DNA of 64,000 bases from Epibacterium ulvae (GCF_018678075.1 NZ_JAHHIR010000005.1:62001-126000), one strand, 5' to 3'; counted from the first letter of the stretch, positions 37,557-46,994 are shown. Program-made: numbers and translations. The notes: a model not told the origin generated them from the sequence alone.

Positions 37557-38545
37557 CACTCAGTCTCCCCCTGCGGCAAGGTCTGGTCGTTCATCAACAG
37601 TGGCTCCAAACGGGCAATCACCGCCGCCATCTCGGCGCGGTCGGTGGCATTTGCAGCCTTAAGCCCCTCAACCTCCGCCTGAAGCGCGGCATTGATCAGG
37701 GCGGGATCACCCACCCCTTCGGCGTTGGCTTCGCGCAAGGCGGTGTTGGATTGCACCAGTTGATCATTGGCGGTGCGCAGGCTTGTCAGTTCCTGATCCA
37801 GCTTGATCAGGGTCTCGTCATCCTCAACCGGGACGGGCTGCGGCACGGCTGCGGCGGCCTGGGCAGCTTCGGCCTGTGCTGCAGTGGCCTGTGCTGCAGT
37901 GGCCTGGGCAGCTTCGGCAGCGGTAAGAGCCTGCGCGGCTTCTGCTTTGGCAGCGGCAACTTGCGCGTCGGCAGCACTTGCAGCCTCGGTCGCGGCGGCA
38001 AGCTCGTCTTTCAGACGATTGCGCTCTGCTTCCAGCGCCGCAAAATCCACCTCTGAGATCACCGGCTCATCACTGGGCGCAGCCGCAACAAGGGCAGTCT
38101 CCAGCTCGGATTTGAGCCGCGCGACCTCGGTCTCCATCATCTCGCAATGTTCTTTGGAATTGGCAGCCTCGTTCTGGGCCCCTTCCAGAGCCCCTTTCAG
38201 CCGGTCCACTTCCATCCGCAGCGCGTCACGTTCGGCCGTATTGCCGACCTCATTGCGCAACAGTTGCACTTCAGCCTCAAGGGCTGCGATAGTTTCCGCG
38301 TCCCCTGCACTGCCCTGTGCGGCCTCGGCTTGGGTCTCCAGCTCGTCCAAACGGCCCCGCAACCCGCGCAGGCGTTCTTCCAACTGGGCGTTGGCGGTGC
38401 GCTCTTCCTCAAGCGCCTGTTCCAGCTCAACGTTTGGGGTAGCAGCCGCTGCGGCCGCTTGGCGCGCTTCCAGCACGCCGACACCGGATGTAATCCGATC
38501 CATCGCCGCCAGAACGCGTGCCTGCAATTCCTCTATCTGCTCCAT
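37556..38545 (-). CDS. Long coiled-coil protein cotranscribed with zapA
   Basis: The 329-residue protein is almost entirely predicted coiled coil by its heptad pattern, rich in Ala, Glu and Gln, with no membrane segment or enzyme motif. The middle (about 205-235) has a low-complexity Ala-Gln-Thr run made by a DNA tandem repeat. It precedes zapA with overlapping stop and start codons, which suggests a cell-division or ZapA-partner role (analogous to ZapB only by position and coiled-coil nature). I do not recognise a named family. Confidence 0.7.
   Translation of the reverse strand: MEQIEELQARVLAAMDRITSGVGVLEARQAAAAAATPNVELEQALEEERTANAQLEERLRGLRGRLDELETQAEAAQGSAGDAETIAALEAEVQLLRNEVGNTAERDALRMEVDRLKGALEGAQNEAANSKEHCEMMETEVARLKSELETALVAAAPSDEPVISEVDFAALEAERNRLKDELAAATEAASAADAQVAAAKAEAAQALTAAEAAQATAAQATAAQAEAAQAAAAVPQPVPVEDDETLIKLDQELTSLRTANDQLVQSNTALREANAEGVGDPALINAALQAEVEGLKAANATDRAEMAAVIARLEPLLMNDQTLPQGETE
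37873..37902. repeat. Tandem 15-bp repeat inside the coiled-coil gene
   Basis: CCTGTGCTGCAGTGG occurs twice head to tail, flanked by longer similar units (CTGGGCAGCTTCGG on both sides). It encodes the AAQAT repeats of the coiled-coil protein. Being a multiple of three, changes in copy number would keep the frame. Confidence 0.85.
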
Positions 38546-38852
38546 GCCTGTCCCTATGCCTGTTTCCGTGACGCTTTTGGCAATTGTCCCTGCGCATGCA
38601 CAGGTCCGGTGGTCACTGCTTTACAGCCTTCTGGTTAATCATATTTGCCACAGATGCCGCGAATCGCAAGTCCGAGATCCCACGCACGCGGCGGTATTCG
38701 CCCCAATGAGTAAATGAGCCACCCTGCCCTTTCAAGCGGTTGCAGGGCTAAGCTCAAGGAATAGCGGATTTGCACCCTCACGCGGCTTGCACTTTGTCGT
38801 ATGACTGTTATGCAGCCTGTCATCCGCCCGATAAAGCCAAAGGAAAACTCCA
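38546..38852. other. Divergent intergenic region, no gene seen
   Basis: These 307 bases separate the coiled-coil gene (minus) from tkt (plus). They must contain both promoters. No ORF with support, no terminator and no recognised operator was seen; AAAGGA immediately before 38853 is the tkt ribosome site. Confidence 0.5.
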
Positions 38853-40874
38853 GTGGATCTGACAGCCCTGCGCTCTGCAAACCCCGAGCATTGGTCCAAG
38901 GCCGCCGCCATTCGTGGCCTGACACTTGATGCGGTTGCGGCCGCCAATTCCGGCCACTCTGGCATGCCAATTGGTATGGCCGATGTTGCGACCGTGCTTT
39001 TCGAAAAGCATATGAAGTTTGACGTCACCGCGCCGAAATGGCCCGACCGCGACCGGTTTATCCTGTCCGCTGGTCACGGTTCGATGTTGATCTACTCCCT
39101 GCTCTATCTGATGGGCGATGCGCAGGTCACGCTGGATCAAGTGAAGAAATTCCGCCAGCTGGGTCAGTTGACCGCAGGCCATCCGGAAAACTTCCTGCTG
39201 GACGCGGTTGAAGTGACCACAGGCCCCTTGGGTCAGGGGATTTCCAACGCCGTAGGTTTTGCCATGGCCGAAGAAATGCAGCGCGCCCAATACGGCAAGA
39301 AGATCGTTGATCACCACACCTATGTGATTGCCGGCGACGGTTGCCTGATGGAAGGCATCAGCCAAGAGGCCATCGGCCTTGCGGGTCGTCACCAGTTGGG
39401 CAAACTGGTTGTGCTGTGGGATGACAACAACATCACCATCGACGGGTCTGTTGAACTGTCGGACCGCACCAATCAGGTTCAGCGTTTCAAAGCGTCGGGC
39501 TGGCACGTGCAGGAAATCGACGGCCACGATCCGGTTGCGATTGATGCCGCCATCACCGCCGCCAAGAAGGCAAACAAACCGTCCATGATCGCCTGCAAAA
39601 CCCATATCGCATTGGGGCACGCGGCGCAGGATACCTCCAAAGGCCACGGCGCTCTGACCGACGCAGAGCAGCTGATCGCCGCTAAAGAGGCATATGGTTG
39701 CCCGCTGGAAGCCTTTGACGTTCCTGCCGATGTCAAATCTGCATGGGAAGCCATCGGCACCCGCGGCGGCGCAGATCGCGCCGCATGGGAAGCACGTTTC
39801 GCAGACGTGTCCAGCCAGAAACAGGACCGCTTCAACCGCGCCTATGCGCTGGAAGCTCCAAGAAAGCTGGCCTCTGTTGTGCGCGCCCTGAAAAAGCAGG
39901 TCTCGGAAGAACAGCCCAAGGTCGCAACCCGCAAAGCGTCTGAGATGGCGCTGGCTGTGATCAACCCGGTTCTGCCCGAAACTGTGGGCGGATCTGCGGA
40001 TCTGACAGGCTCTAACAACACCAAAACCGGCGATCTCGGCGTGTTTGACACCGATAACCGCAAAGGGCGCTACGTCTATTGGGGCATCCGTGAACACGGT
40101 ATGGCAGCTGCGATGAACGGTATGGTTCTGCACGGCGGCATGCGCCCCTATGGCGGCACCTTCTTCTGCTTCACCGACTATGCGCGCCCGGCCATGCGTC
40201 TGGCGGCCCTGTCGAAACTGCCGACCGTATTTGTGATGACCCACGATTCCATTGGCGTTGGCGAAGACGGCCCGACCCACCAGCCGGTGGAACATCTGGC
40301 GATCTGCCGCGCGACCCCGAACTCCTATACCTTCCGCCCTGCGGATGCTGTTGAGACCGCGGAAGCCTGGGAAATCGCGCTGTCCTCCAAAGACACGCCA
40401 TCCGTTTTGGCGCTGACCCGTCAGGGCCTGCCCACCCTGCGCACCGAGCACAAGATGAACAACCTGACCGCCCAGGGCGGCTATGTTCTTGCCGACGCCG
40501 AAGGCAAACGCCAGGTCATCCTGATCGCCACCGGTTCCGAAGTCTCGCTGGCAATGGACGCCAAGGCGAAGTTGGAGGCCGAAGGCATCGGCACCCGCGT
40601 GGTTTCCATGCCTTGTATGGAGCTGTTCCTGGCACAAGACGAAGCTTATCGCCGCAAGGTCCTGCCTGCGGGTGCAGTCCGCGTCGGCATCGAAGCTGCC
40701 GTGCGTGACGGCGGCTGGGATCGTCTGTTGATGGGTGAGCGCGGCCAAGAGAAGAAGGCCGATTTTGTCGGTATGACCTCCTTTGGTGCCTCCGCTCCGG
40801 CCGGTGAATTGTTCGAGAAATTCGGCATCACCGTCAACGCAACAGTTGCCAAGGCAAAAGCCCTGCTTGCTTAA
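38853..40874 (+). CDS. tkt: Transketolase
   Basis: The 673-residue TPP enzyme moves two-carbon units in the pentose phosphate pathway (and Calvin cycle if present). Signature blocks are [43 protein letters not shown] for the TPP-Mg site and the second half with [14 protein letters not shown] and [16 protein letters not shown]. The start codon is GTG at 38853 with AAAGGA eight bases upstream; the next ATG is inside conserved sequence. A terminator follows the stop. A single copy is in the window and no Calvin genes are near. Confidence 0.96.
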   Translation: MDLTALRSANPEHWSKAAAIRGLTLDAVAAANSGHSGMPIGMADVATVLFEKHMKFDVTAPKWPDRDRFILSAGHGSMLIYSLLYLMGDAQVTLDQVKKFRQLGQLTAGHPENFLLDAVEVTTGPLGQGISNAVGFAMAEEMQRAQYGKKIVDHHTYVIAGDGCLMEGISQEAIGLAGRHQLGKLVVLWDDNNITIDGSVELSDRTNQVQRFKASGWHVQEIDGHDPVAIDAAITAAKKANKPSMIACKTHIALGHAAQDTSKGHGALTDAEQLIAAKEAYGCPLEAFDVPADVKSAWEAIGTRGGADRAAWEARFADVSSQKQDRFNRAYALEAPRKLASVVRALKKQVSEEQPKVATRKASEMALAVINPVLPETVGGSADLTGSNNTKTGDLGVFDTDNRKGRYVYWGIREHGMAAAMNGMVLHGGMRPYGGTFFCFTDYARPAMRLAALSKLPTVFVMTHDSIGVGEDGPTHQPVEHLAICRATPNSYTFRPADAVETAEAWEIALSSKDTPSVLALTRQGLPTLRTEHKMNNLTAQGGYVLADAEGKRQVILIATGSEVSLAMDAKAKLEAEGIGTRVVSMPCMELFLAQDEAYRRKVLPAGAVRVGIEAAVRDGGWDRLLMGERGQEKKADFVGMTSFGASAPAGELFEKFGITVNATVAKAKALLA

Positions 40875-40897
40875 CCACCGTTCACCATGAAGTTGAA

Positions 40898-40925
40898 AAG
40901 AGGGGCTCTGTAGCCCCTCTTTTTT
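40898..40925 (+). terminator. Rho-independent terminator of tkt
   Basis: A 10-bp stem (40898-40907 with 40912-40921) with a CTGT loop and a T-run to 40925. Confidence 0.9.
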
Positions 40926-40999
40926 ATTGTCATTTTTAAGGTTTAAGCTTTTTTAGGCGTTCACTGTCAAGGTCTCCAAACAACCCTTGGGAGATCAGA

Positions 41000-41623
41000 A
41001 TGATCACAGGAAACGTTCAGTATTTGGGCCAAACCCCGCCATCGCCAACCACGTTGCGCGAGCCCCAACAGAGCAATTCGAACTTCGCGGATACATATAA
41101 CGCCACCAACGCAAGTCTCGACCGGATGATCGCGCAGTGGAGCGAAGACACGCCTTATGACGATATGGTGGCCGATGCCCGGACCCTTATGACGGGCGAT
41201 GTTGAGCAAGACACAGAGATCCTTGCCACGGCATTGGGTCGTGTAAAAACACCCAATCAGTTGAACGTCTTTGTCGATGCGATGATCGCAGGCCCAATCT
41301 CTGATCAGTCACAATTATTGTCCAAGATTGTCGAAGGCGCGCGCAAAGGCAATACAGCCCTTTATGTCGAGCTTGAGCGTCTGGAAGCCGCGAAGCGGAC
41401 ATTGCAGTCAGAAGCACAGGCCAGCACCGATCCAAAAATGACCAAAGCCCGGGACACAATGATCGAAGAGATCGATCGCGAAATCGAACGGGTTAAAGAA
41501 ATGATCCGCACGCAAGTCGAACAAAGCTTTGTTGAGGATATTGACTATACCGGCTGGCGCGACCCCAAATCGATTGCTGTCTCGGCGGCCATATCGCAAC
41601 AGATGTCTCGTTTTGCTCAATAG
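41000..41623 (+). CDS. Uncharacterised helical protein
   Basis: The 207-residue product has a disordered, Pro- and Gln-containing start (residues 8-30), then predicted helices with many charged residues, including a coiled-coil stretch RDTMIEEIDREIERVKEMIR. There is no signal peptide, membrane segment or motif that I recognise. GGGAG lies before the ATG. It stands alone between tkt and the DUF3179 gene. Codon use seems normal for the region, so it is probably a real gene. Confidence 0.6.
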   Translation: MITGNVQYLGQTPPSPTTLREPQQSNSNFADTYNATNASLDRMIAQWSEDTPYDDMVADARTLMTGDVEQDTEILATALGRVKTPNQLNVFVDAMIAGPISDQSQLLSKIVEGARKGNTALYVELERLEAAKRTLQSEAQASTDPKMTKARDTMIEEIDREIERVKEMIRTQVEQSFVEDIDYTGWRDPKSIAVSAAISQQMSRFAQ

Positions 41624-41955
41624 GCTCTTCGCGGCAAACCACTCTGTTCTACGGTCTACATACCTTGATCTTTCGTGAGGCTCAGGTTTTGTACCATTGT
41701 CAATCGAGCATCGGCATCGCACGGGTCTGCCAGTTGGGCTGGGCCTTGCGGCCGGGGCAAAGATTTGGATGACATTGTCGGAACTGGTGTCAGAAGCGCT
41801 GGAAAACGCCTCCAGCCCAATGATCGCAAGTGCCGTGACCATGTAGATCGCAGGCATGCTCTTGTTCGAATTGATGCTGCCGGCGATCTAGTCGCCACCA
41901 AACCGCAATCGTGAAAGAGCGCCTTCTTTACGAGGCGCTCTTCTGCATTGATGTC
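41624..41955. other. Gene-free stretch with a possible permease remnant
   Basis: No intact gene is seen in these 332 bases. On the minus strand about 41787-41887 translates to a hydrophobic segment beginning IAGSINSNKSMPAIYMVTAL, after an in-frame TAG, which resembles the extreme C terminus of a binding-protein-dependent ABC permease. The similarity is weak and by eye only. A terminator hairpin for the DUF3179 gene is at the right end. Confidence 0.3.
41915..41942 (-). terminator. Terminator hairpin of the DUF3179 gene
   Basis: A perfect 10-bp stem (41915-41924 with 41933-41942) with an eight-base loop lies 14 bases after the stop of the minus-strand gene. The T-run is only three long, so it is a modest terminator. 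Confidence 0.6.
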
Positions 41956-43338
41956 TTACCCCTGCCACAGCTCTGTTTCAGGATGGAACTGCGACCAAGC
42001 GAACCAAAAGGCCTGGTGGCTGCCGAGGTCTGCGCCATCGGTAGACACCGCTTTGACTCCGCCGCCGTCCAATGTCAGGCGGATGTTTTCAAAAGCGATT
42101 TCTTGTCCGCGTTGCAGTGCGGCGATGGCTTTGGAGCGTTGGAAAGCAATCGGCTTGCCAGAGGCGGCGACAATGCCAATCACATCCTCATGCACCGGCA
42201 GACGCGGGTCCACGTCGCCAACCGGGAAGATCGGCCCGTTGGCGTCACGGCCATTGCGGAAGTCAAAATCACGCCCCAGCGCCAGATCTTCGATCAGGAC
42301 CGTGGTATTGGGATGCGCTTTTTTCCAATCACCCCAGGTGGTTGTCACCACGCCGGCCTGTGTCAGCGCAACGCCTTTGCGCGCCAAAGGACCGGTGACA
42401 GCAGTGCCGAGGAACGTGTCAAAGACGGAATAGCTGTTCACGTCATACATCACCTTGTTCGACCGGATCAAAAGACCCGAGGTGCGCAGGATCGGACGTT
42501 TGATGCCACCGCCCAGTTCATCGGTGAAATAAGCCTGCGCCGCGCCGCACAAGGTGCAATAGGGAATGCCCAGATCCCGCCCGCCGAGGGTGTCGTTCAC
42601 CATCTCGCGCACTTCCATGATCTGACGTGGATAGGCGCGCGCCTCCCCGTTGACCTCGACCCCGAACACAACGTCGCTGTCCTCGAGCCACGTTGCCTCG
42701 GCCGCGGTCTCAACCTCGGGATTGTCGGCGGCGGGAATGCAGTTGCAGGCCTCATCCGTGGTGTCAAAGGGGCGATTATCGATCAAAACCCCGCCCCAGG
42801 AGACGTGACGCCAGTCGATCTCGCCTTTGACAAAGATCTTGTCCCAACCTGGTACGACCGAGGTAAAGATACCGCGTTTGGCCTTCAGGTAGCCGGGAGG
42901 TTCAGGGATGTCCCAGGCAATCAGGTGGTCGGTGACAATGCCCCAGCTGTTCACACGCGGCGGGTCGATGTCCAACAGGCTGGCGGCGGTTTCCGTCAAG
43001 ATCGCCGACAATTGCCCATTGGAGACAAAGCGCATCAGATCGCTGATGATCCAGGCCACGCGGGGGTCCTTGGACTCGGTGATGGCAATCATGGCGTTGA
43101 TCTGATCCGGGCCCCAAGTGGAGCTGGCCACGCTGTCAACCAGCGCCACTTGGACCGCCTTTTTCAGATCACGGGGGAAGGCACCGGTCGGCACCGCGGG
43201 GGGAGTGCCATATTCGGCAATGACATAGTCCGGCAGAGCTGTGGATTGCGCCTCGGCCATGGGGGCGGCAATGAGTGATAGGCCCACAAGGGAGCCAAGA
43301 AAGAGCGAGCGGGAAACAGAGCGTCGTACAATCGACAT
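41956..43338 (-). CDS. DUF3179 domain protein, exported
   Basis: The 460-residue protein has an N-terminal signal peptide (SRSLFLGSLVGLSLIAAPMAEAQ) and belongs to DUF3179, recognised by RAYPRQIMEVREMVNDTLGG, PYCTLCGAAQAYF and GRDFDFRNGRDANG. The conserved cysteines in PYCTLCG and ACNCIPA suggest a metal or redox site, but no function is known. The start at 43338 has GAAAGG upstream; an ATG eight codons earlier adds nothing conserved. It is transcribed away from the decayed bfd-bfr locus. Confidence 0.82.
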   Translation of the reverse strand: MSIVRRSVSRSLFLGSLVGLSLIAAPMAEAQSTALPDYVIAEYGTPPAVPTGAFPRDLKKAVQVALVDSVASSTWGPDQINAMIAITESKDPRVAWIISDLMRFVSNGQLSAILTETAASLLDIDPPRVNSWGIVTDHLIAWDIPEPPGYLKAKRGIFTSVVPGWDKIFVKGEIDWRHVSWGGVLIDNRPFDTTDEACNCIPAADNPEVETAAEATWLEDSDVVFGVEVNGEARAYPRQIMEVREMVNDTLGGRDLGIPYCTLCGAAQAYFTDELGGGIKRPILRTSGLLIRSNKVMYDVNSYSVFDTFLGTAVTGPLARKGVALTQAGVVTTTWGDWKKAHPNTTVLIEDLALGRDFDFRNGRDANGPIFPVGDVDPRLPVHEDVIGIVAASGKPIAFQRSKAIAALQRGQEIAFENIRLTLDGGGVKAVSTDGADLGSHQAFWFAWSQFHPETELWQG

Positions 43339-43605
43339 AGTGTGACCTTTCGGGCGCGTCATGCGTCAAATAAAACAGGCCAAGGCCCGGCCCGTTTGTT
43401 CGCCGAGATCCCTGTCGCGCACAGGTCTTCGAAGCTAAACGAGCGCCTTTAAAATCTATGGAAATCCATCACGTAGGAAATCACGTTTCCTTCAGGGGTA
43501 AGTGAGGCCAAAAACTTGTGTGGTCTATTTCCGACTTCTTCAGTGTGAATAGACAAGCCGTTTATTTCCGACAATAACAGTCGGACGTTATCCCGGACCA
43601 CATCG

Positions 43606-43832
43606 ATGATCGTTTGCAGCTGCCAGAAAATCTCATCCACCGATATCTATGACGCCATCGACTGGATGCGCGCCTCCGATGCCGCCACGATCATCACGCC
43701 CTTGGAAAATCCCCAGAATGCGGCTGTTGTATGAAATTATTCGTGTCAACCATGCGCAAAAGTGACAAGCTGGAAGTGCCCGCAATACTGCGCAGCACGA
43801 AGGAAGCTGTGTCACACGGGAATGGCCACTAA
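43606..43832 (+). pseudogene. bfd: Bacterioferritin-associated ferredoxin, frameshifted remnant
   Basis: From ATG 43606 the frame reads MIVCSCQKISSTDIYDAIDW and onward to IITP, the N-terminal half of a Bfd-like [2Fe-2S] protein. After about 43700 the similarity continues in another frame as GKSPECGCCMKLFVSTMRKS and on to a stop at 43830-43832. The segment expected between (about six residues, GKVYRA-like) is missing and the frame changes, so the gene cannot make the normal product. The cysteines CxC and CxxC are all still present. It overlapped the bfr start by 11 bases, which reveals the ancestral bfd-bfr operon. Confidence 0.85.
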
Positions 43833-44315
43833 GAAGGGCGACAAGAAAGTCATCGATTGCCTCAACAAGGCGCTGCGGGTGGAGCTAACCGCGGTCAACC
43901 AATTCTGACTGCACTACCGACTGCAGTCCGATTGGGGATATGGAAACCTTGCGAAAAAGATGCGTGAGGAATCTATTGAGGAGGAGCAACATGCGGACAA
44001 GCTGATCGACCGGATCATCTTTTTGGAAGGTCATCCAAACCTGCAGACCCTGGATCCGCTGCGCATCGGTGAAAACGTGCGCGAGACGCTGACCTGCGAT
44101 CGGGAGGCAGAGATGGAAGCGGTGAACTCGATGTCGAAGCACGCAAGTACTGCGCTGATGCGGGCGACTACGCCTCGTTGCATTTGTATAAGGAGCCGAT
44201 CCTGGACGAAGAAGGCCACATTGACTTTCTGGAAACCCAGATCGAGCTGCACGAAGGCATTGGCGCCAAAAACTACGGCGCACTGAACGCTGAATCTGCG
44301 GATCAGGCTGAATAA
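43822..44315 (+). pseudogene. bfr: Bacterioferritin, inactivated by a stop and a frameshift
   Basis: From ATG 43822 the frame reads MATKKGDKKVIDCLNKALRV and ELTAVNQF, then an in-frame TGA at 43906-43908 where related proteins have an aromatic residue (TGG to TGA is the simplest change). Similarity resumes at [20 protein letters not shown] and the ligand-rich [17 protein letters not shown]. After about 44127 it shifts frame and continues as [20 protein letters not shown] to [18 protein letters not shown] and the natural stop at 44313. Two lesions at least; bacterioferritin would store iron in a 24-mer. Confidence 0.88.
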
Positions 44316-44347
44316 ACGCCCCGACGATCAGGAGCTAATCGCATCAA

Positions 44348-44381
44348 AAGCCGCCTTTGGTTTGGGCGGCTTGTTTTTTTT
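44348..44381 (+). terminator. Rho-independent terminator of the bfd-bfr locus
   Basis: An 8-bp stem (44348-44355 with 44365-44372), nine-base loop, then G and eight T residues. It has outlasted the decay of the two genes upstream. Confidence 0.85.
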
Positions 44382-44554
44382 CGAAGAGACCGTCCGCGTC
44401 CCTTCTAGGGATGCGTTATAAGTATTTGTAAAAAGATGAAAGACGCCTTGTGGTAAACACGCCTGTTGCCGATCAGGCGTGCCTGCGGTTAGGCTTTCAC
44501 CTTTTTCTTAAATACTTAAAATCCAGACATAGGCCAAACCGAACACGGGCGCAC

Positions 44555-45511
44555 TTAATGCGCGCCCTCTTTCTTGCCCCCAACCAACGGTATCAGGACC
44601 TTGGTCACCAGCGGAACCAGTGCCAGGCCAATCAGGAAGCCGAGGATCCCGTCGACAACCGCTTTTACGATCCATTCGGTTGCCGCGTCGCCATGGCCAA
44701 CCGCATGCGCCCAGTTGTGAATGATCTCTTCCGGCATATGCCAGCCCATCTGATGCGCCGAATGCACGATAATCGACCCGCCAACCCACAGCATTGCGGC
44801 CGTTCCTACAATGGTCAAAAACTTCAGGAACCAGGGCATGATAAAGACGATGCCACACCCCAGCGCGCGCAGAGCATTGATTGGGCTGACCCGCGCCATC
44901 CACATGCCAAGATCGTCCATCTTTACGATAATCGCCACCACGCCGTACACTGCGATGGTGATCACGATCCCCACCACTGCCAATGTCACCGCCTGAAGCC
45001 ACAACACGTCGGATTCAATGGTCGCCAGCGCAATGGTCATAATCTCGGCCGACAGAATAAAGTCGGTCTTGATCGCACCTTTGACGCGCTGCTCTTCCAG
45101 CTGCGCCTTGTCGCCCACATCATGGCTGCCGTTCGGCCCGCCTGAATGGTCATCATGGGGCATCAGCACATGCACGATCTTCTCGGCACCCTCAAAACTC
45201 AAGTAACAGCCGCCCAGGATCAACAGGGGTGCGACCAGCCAGGGCGCATAGAGCGACATCAGCAGGGCGACCGGCAACAGAAACACCAACTTGTTGATCA
45301 GCGAGCCGCGCGCGATGCGCCAGATCATCGGCAATTCGCGCGCCGGGGCAAATCCGGTGACGTATTTGGGGGTGACAGCGGCGTCATCGATCACAATGCC
45401 TGCGGCCTTTGATCCGGCCTTGGCCGTTTGTGTTGCGATGTCATCCACCGATGCGGCTGCGACCTTTGCTATGGCTGCAACATCATCCAAAAGCGCCAAT
45501 AACCCGCTCAT
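44555..45511 (-). CDS. DUF808 family membrane protein (YedI-like)
   Basis: The 318-residue inner-membrane protein belongs to DUF808/YedI: the start MSGLLALLDDVAAIAKVAAASVDD and DDAAVTPKYVTGF are diagnostic, followed by several membrane segments, LLILGGCYLSFEGAEKIVH and LALVPLVTKVL. The function is unknown. AAGGA lies before the ATG at 45511; the frame extends 24 codons upstream without a good site. It is a single gene, divergent from the GAPDH gene with 249 bases between. Confidence 0.88.
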   Translation of the reverse strand: MSGLLALLDDVAAIAKVAAASVDDIATQTAKAGSKAAGIVIDDAAVTPKYVTGFAPARELPMIWRIARGSLINKLVFLLPVALLMSLYAPWLVAPLLILGGCYLSFEGAEKIVHVLMPHDDHSGGPNGSHDVGDKAQLEEQRVKGAIKTDFILSAEIMTIALATIESDVLWLQAVTLAVVGIVITIAVYGVVAIIVKMDDLGMWMARVSPINALRALGCGIVFIMPWFLKFLTIVGTAAMLWVGGSIIVHSAHQMGWHMPEEIIHNWAHAVGHGDAATEWIVKAVVDGILGFLIGLALVPLVTKVLIPLVGGKKEGAH

Positions 45512-45760
45512 ACCGTATTTCCTTCTTGTCTCTGGGACAGGTGAGTCTGCTGTGCACCCTAGCGAATATGGACCCGCAAACAAGCGTTAGCGCAACCGAA
45601 AATTTCCCCGTGCTTTATGTTATCGCAACCGCAAAATTCTGTTAACGCCAACGGTCATGTTTTGCGCTAACAGTTTGTCATTTATACACTTTTTTCCTTT
45701 GGCAAGTGCCGAGAGACCGCTATAGCGTGACTATCTGACGCTCGCTTGGAGAGATGCATT

Positions 45761-46762
45761 ATGACCATTAAAGTTGGTATTAACGGATTTGGCCGCATCG
45801 GCCGCTGCACCCTGTCCCATATTGCGGGCTCAGGTCGCGACGACATCGAAGTCATCAAGGTCAACGCAACCGGCCCGCTAGAGACCGCCGCGCATCTGAT
45901 CAAATACGACAGTGTACACGGCCGCTTCCCGGGTGAGGTTACGCTCGGCGAGAACACCATGAACATGGGCCGCGGCGACATGCAGATGTTCTCCACCTAC
46001 GATATGGACACGCTGGATTGGGAGGGCTGCGATGTGGTCCTGGAGTGCACGGGCCAGTTCAACGATGGTGAGAAGGCCAACAAGCACATCGAACGGGGTG
46101 CTAAACGGGTGCTGCTGTCGGCACCGGGCAAGAACGTCGACCGCACCGTGGTCTTTGGCGTTAACGACCATCAAATGACCGCAGATGAGGTGATGATCTC
46201 CAACGGGTCCTGCACCACCAATTGCTTGGCCCCGCTGGCCAAGGTTCTAGACCAGACCGTGGGCATCGAAAGCGGCATCATGACCACGATCCATTCCTAC
46301 ACCGGCGACCAGCCAACCCTGGACCGTCGCCACAGCGATCTCTACCGCGCCCGTGGTGCGGCGATGGCGATGATCCCGACCTCGACCGGGGCCGCCAAAG
46401 CTTTGGGAGAGGTTCTGCCTGCGATGAAGGGCAAGCTGGACGGGTCCGCCATTCGTGTGCCAACGCCAAATGTGTCAGCCGTAGATCTGACCTTCCAGGC
46501 CGGCCAAGATGTCACCGCCGACCAGATCAATTCGATCATGCAAGAGGCCGCAATGGGCCAGATGAAGGGTGTTTTGGGCTATGAACCCGCCCCTCTGGTC
46601 TCGGTCGATTTCAATCACAGCCCCGAAAGCTCGATCTTTGCACCGGACCAAACCCGCGTTGTTGGCGGTCGTACAGTGCGGGTTCTAGCCTGGTATGACA
46701 ACGAATGGGGATTTTCCTGCCGGATGGCCGATGTGGCCGTTGCGATGGGCAACCTAGGCTAA
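45761..46762 (+). CDS. gap: Glyceraldehyde-3-phosphate dehydrogenase, type I, altered cofactor motif
   Basis: The 333-residue enzyme has the Rossmann start KVGINGFGRIGR, catalytic Cys151 in SNGSCTTNCLAP and His178 in TTIHSYTGDQ, and the C-terminal WYDNEWGFSCRM. It interconverts glyceraldehyde-3-phosphate and 1,3-bisphosphoglycerate. In NAD-specific enzymes the second strand ends in NDL, whose Asp holds the ribose of NAD; here it is VNATGP, with Ala36 in that place, which suggests use of NADP or both cofactors. GGAGAG precedes the ATG. Terminator at 46799. Confidence 0.93.
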   Translation: MTIKVGINGFGRIGRCTLSHIAGSGRDDIEVIKVNATGPLETAAHLIKYDSVHGRFPGEVTLGENTMNMGRGDMQMFSTYDMDTLDWEGCDVVLECTGQFNDGEKANKHIERGAKRVLLSAPGKNVDRTVVFGVNDHQMTADEVMISNGSCTTNCLAPLAKVLDQTVGIESGIMTTIHSYTGDQPTLDRRHSDLYRARGAAMAMIPTSTGAAKALGEVLPAMKGKLDGSAIRVPTPNVSAVDLTFQAGQDVTADQINSIMQEAAMGQMKGVLGYEPAPLVSVDFNHSPESSIFAPDQTRVVGGRTVRVLAWYDNEWGFSCRMADVAVAMGNLG

Positions 46763-46798
46763 TCGCCCTCTAACGCACCCAATGGGTTGAGATTTCCC

Positions 46799-46830
46799 GC
46801 CCGGTCAGGCATATCTGGCCGGGCATTTTG
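46799..46830 (+). terminator. Rho-independent terminator of gap
   Basis: A stem of 10 bp or more begins GCCCGG (46799-46804) pairing with CCGGGC (46819-46824), extended inwards with one G-T pair, followed by ATTTTGTT. Confidence 0.8.
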
Positions 46831-46850
46831 TTATTATCGGCCACCTTCAT

Positions 46851-46994
46851 ATGACACACAAGATTGCCGTTTGGCTGGGAAGCTTCATCCTGATTGCGGC
46901 AATTGCCGACGTCGTCCTGTTTGGCGATGAACATATGATATTCTTGGCCAAGAAATTCTTTGAGCTGACCCATTGGATGGCGTTCTGGCGCTAA
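46851..46994 (+). CDS. Small membrane protein of 47 residues
   Basis: ATG at 46851 opens a 48-codon frame: a basic start (MTHKIAVWLGSF), one hydrophobic segment (ILIAAIADVVLF) and an amphipathic, aromatic C terminus ending LTHWMAFWR. I recall similar short proteins downstream of gap in Rhodobacterales. It lies after the gap terminator, so it needs its own promoter or read-through. No strong ribosome site is seen. Function unknown. Confidence 0.6.
   Translation: MTHKIAVWLGSFILIAAIADVVLFGDEHMIFLAKKFFELTHWMAFWR

Noticed and set aside
38820-40748. A 642-codon open frame on the minus strand opposite transketolase
   Set aside because: Shadow of a highly conserved gene; no recognisable domain and no ribosome site.
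43449-43640. A 63-codon minus-strand frame overlapping the bfd pseudogene
   Set aside because: It runs antisense into the recognisable bfd start and has no ribosome site or family pattern.
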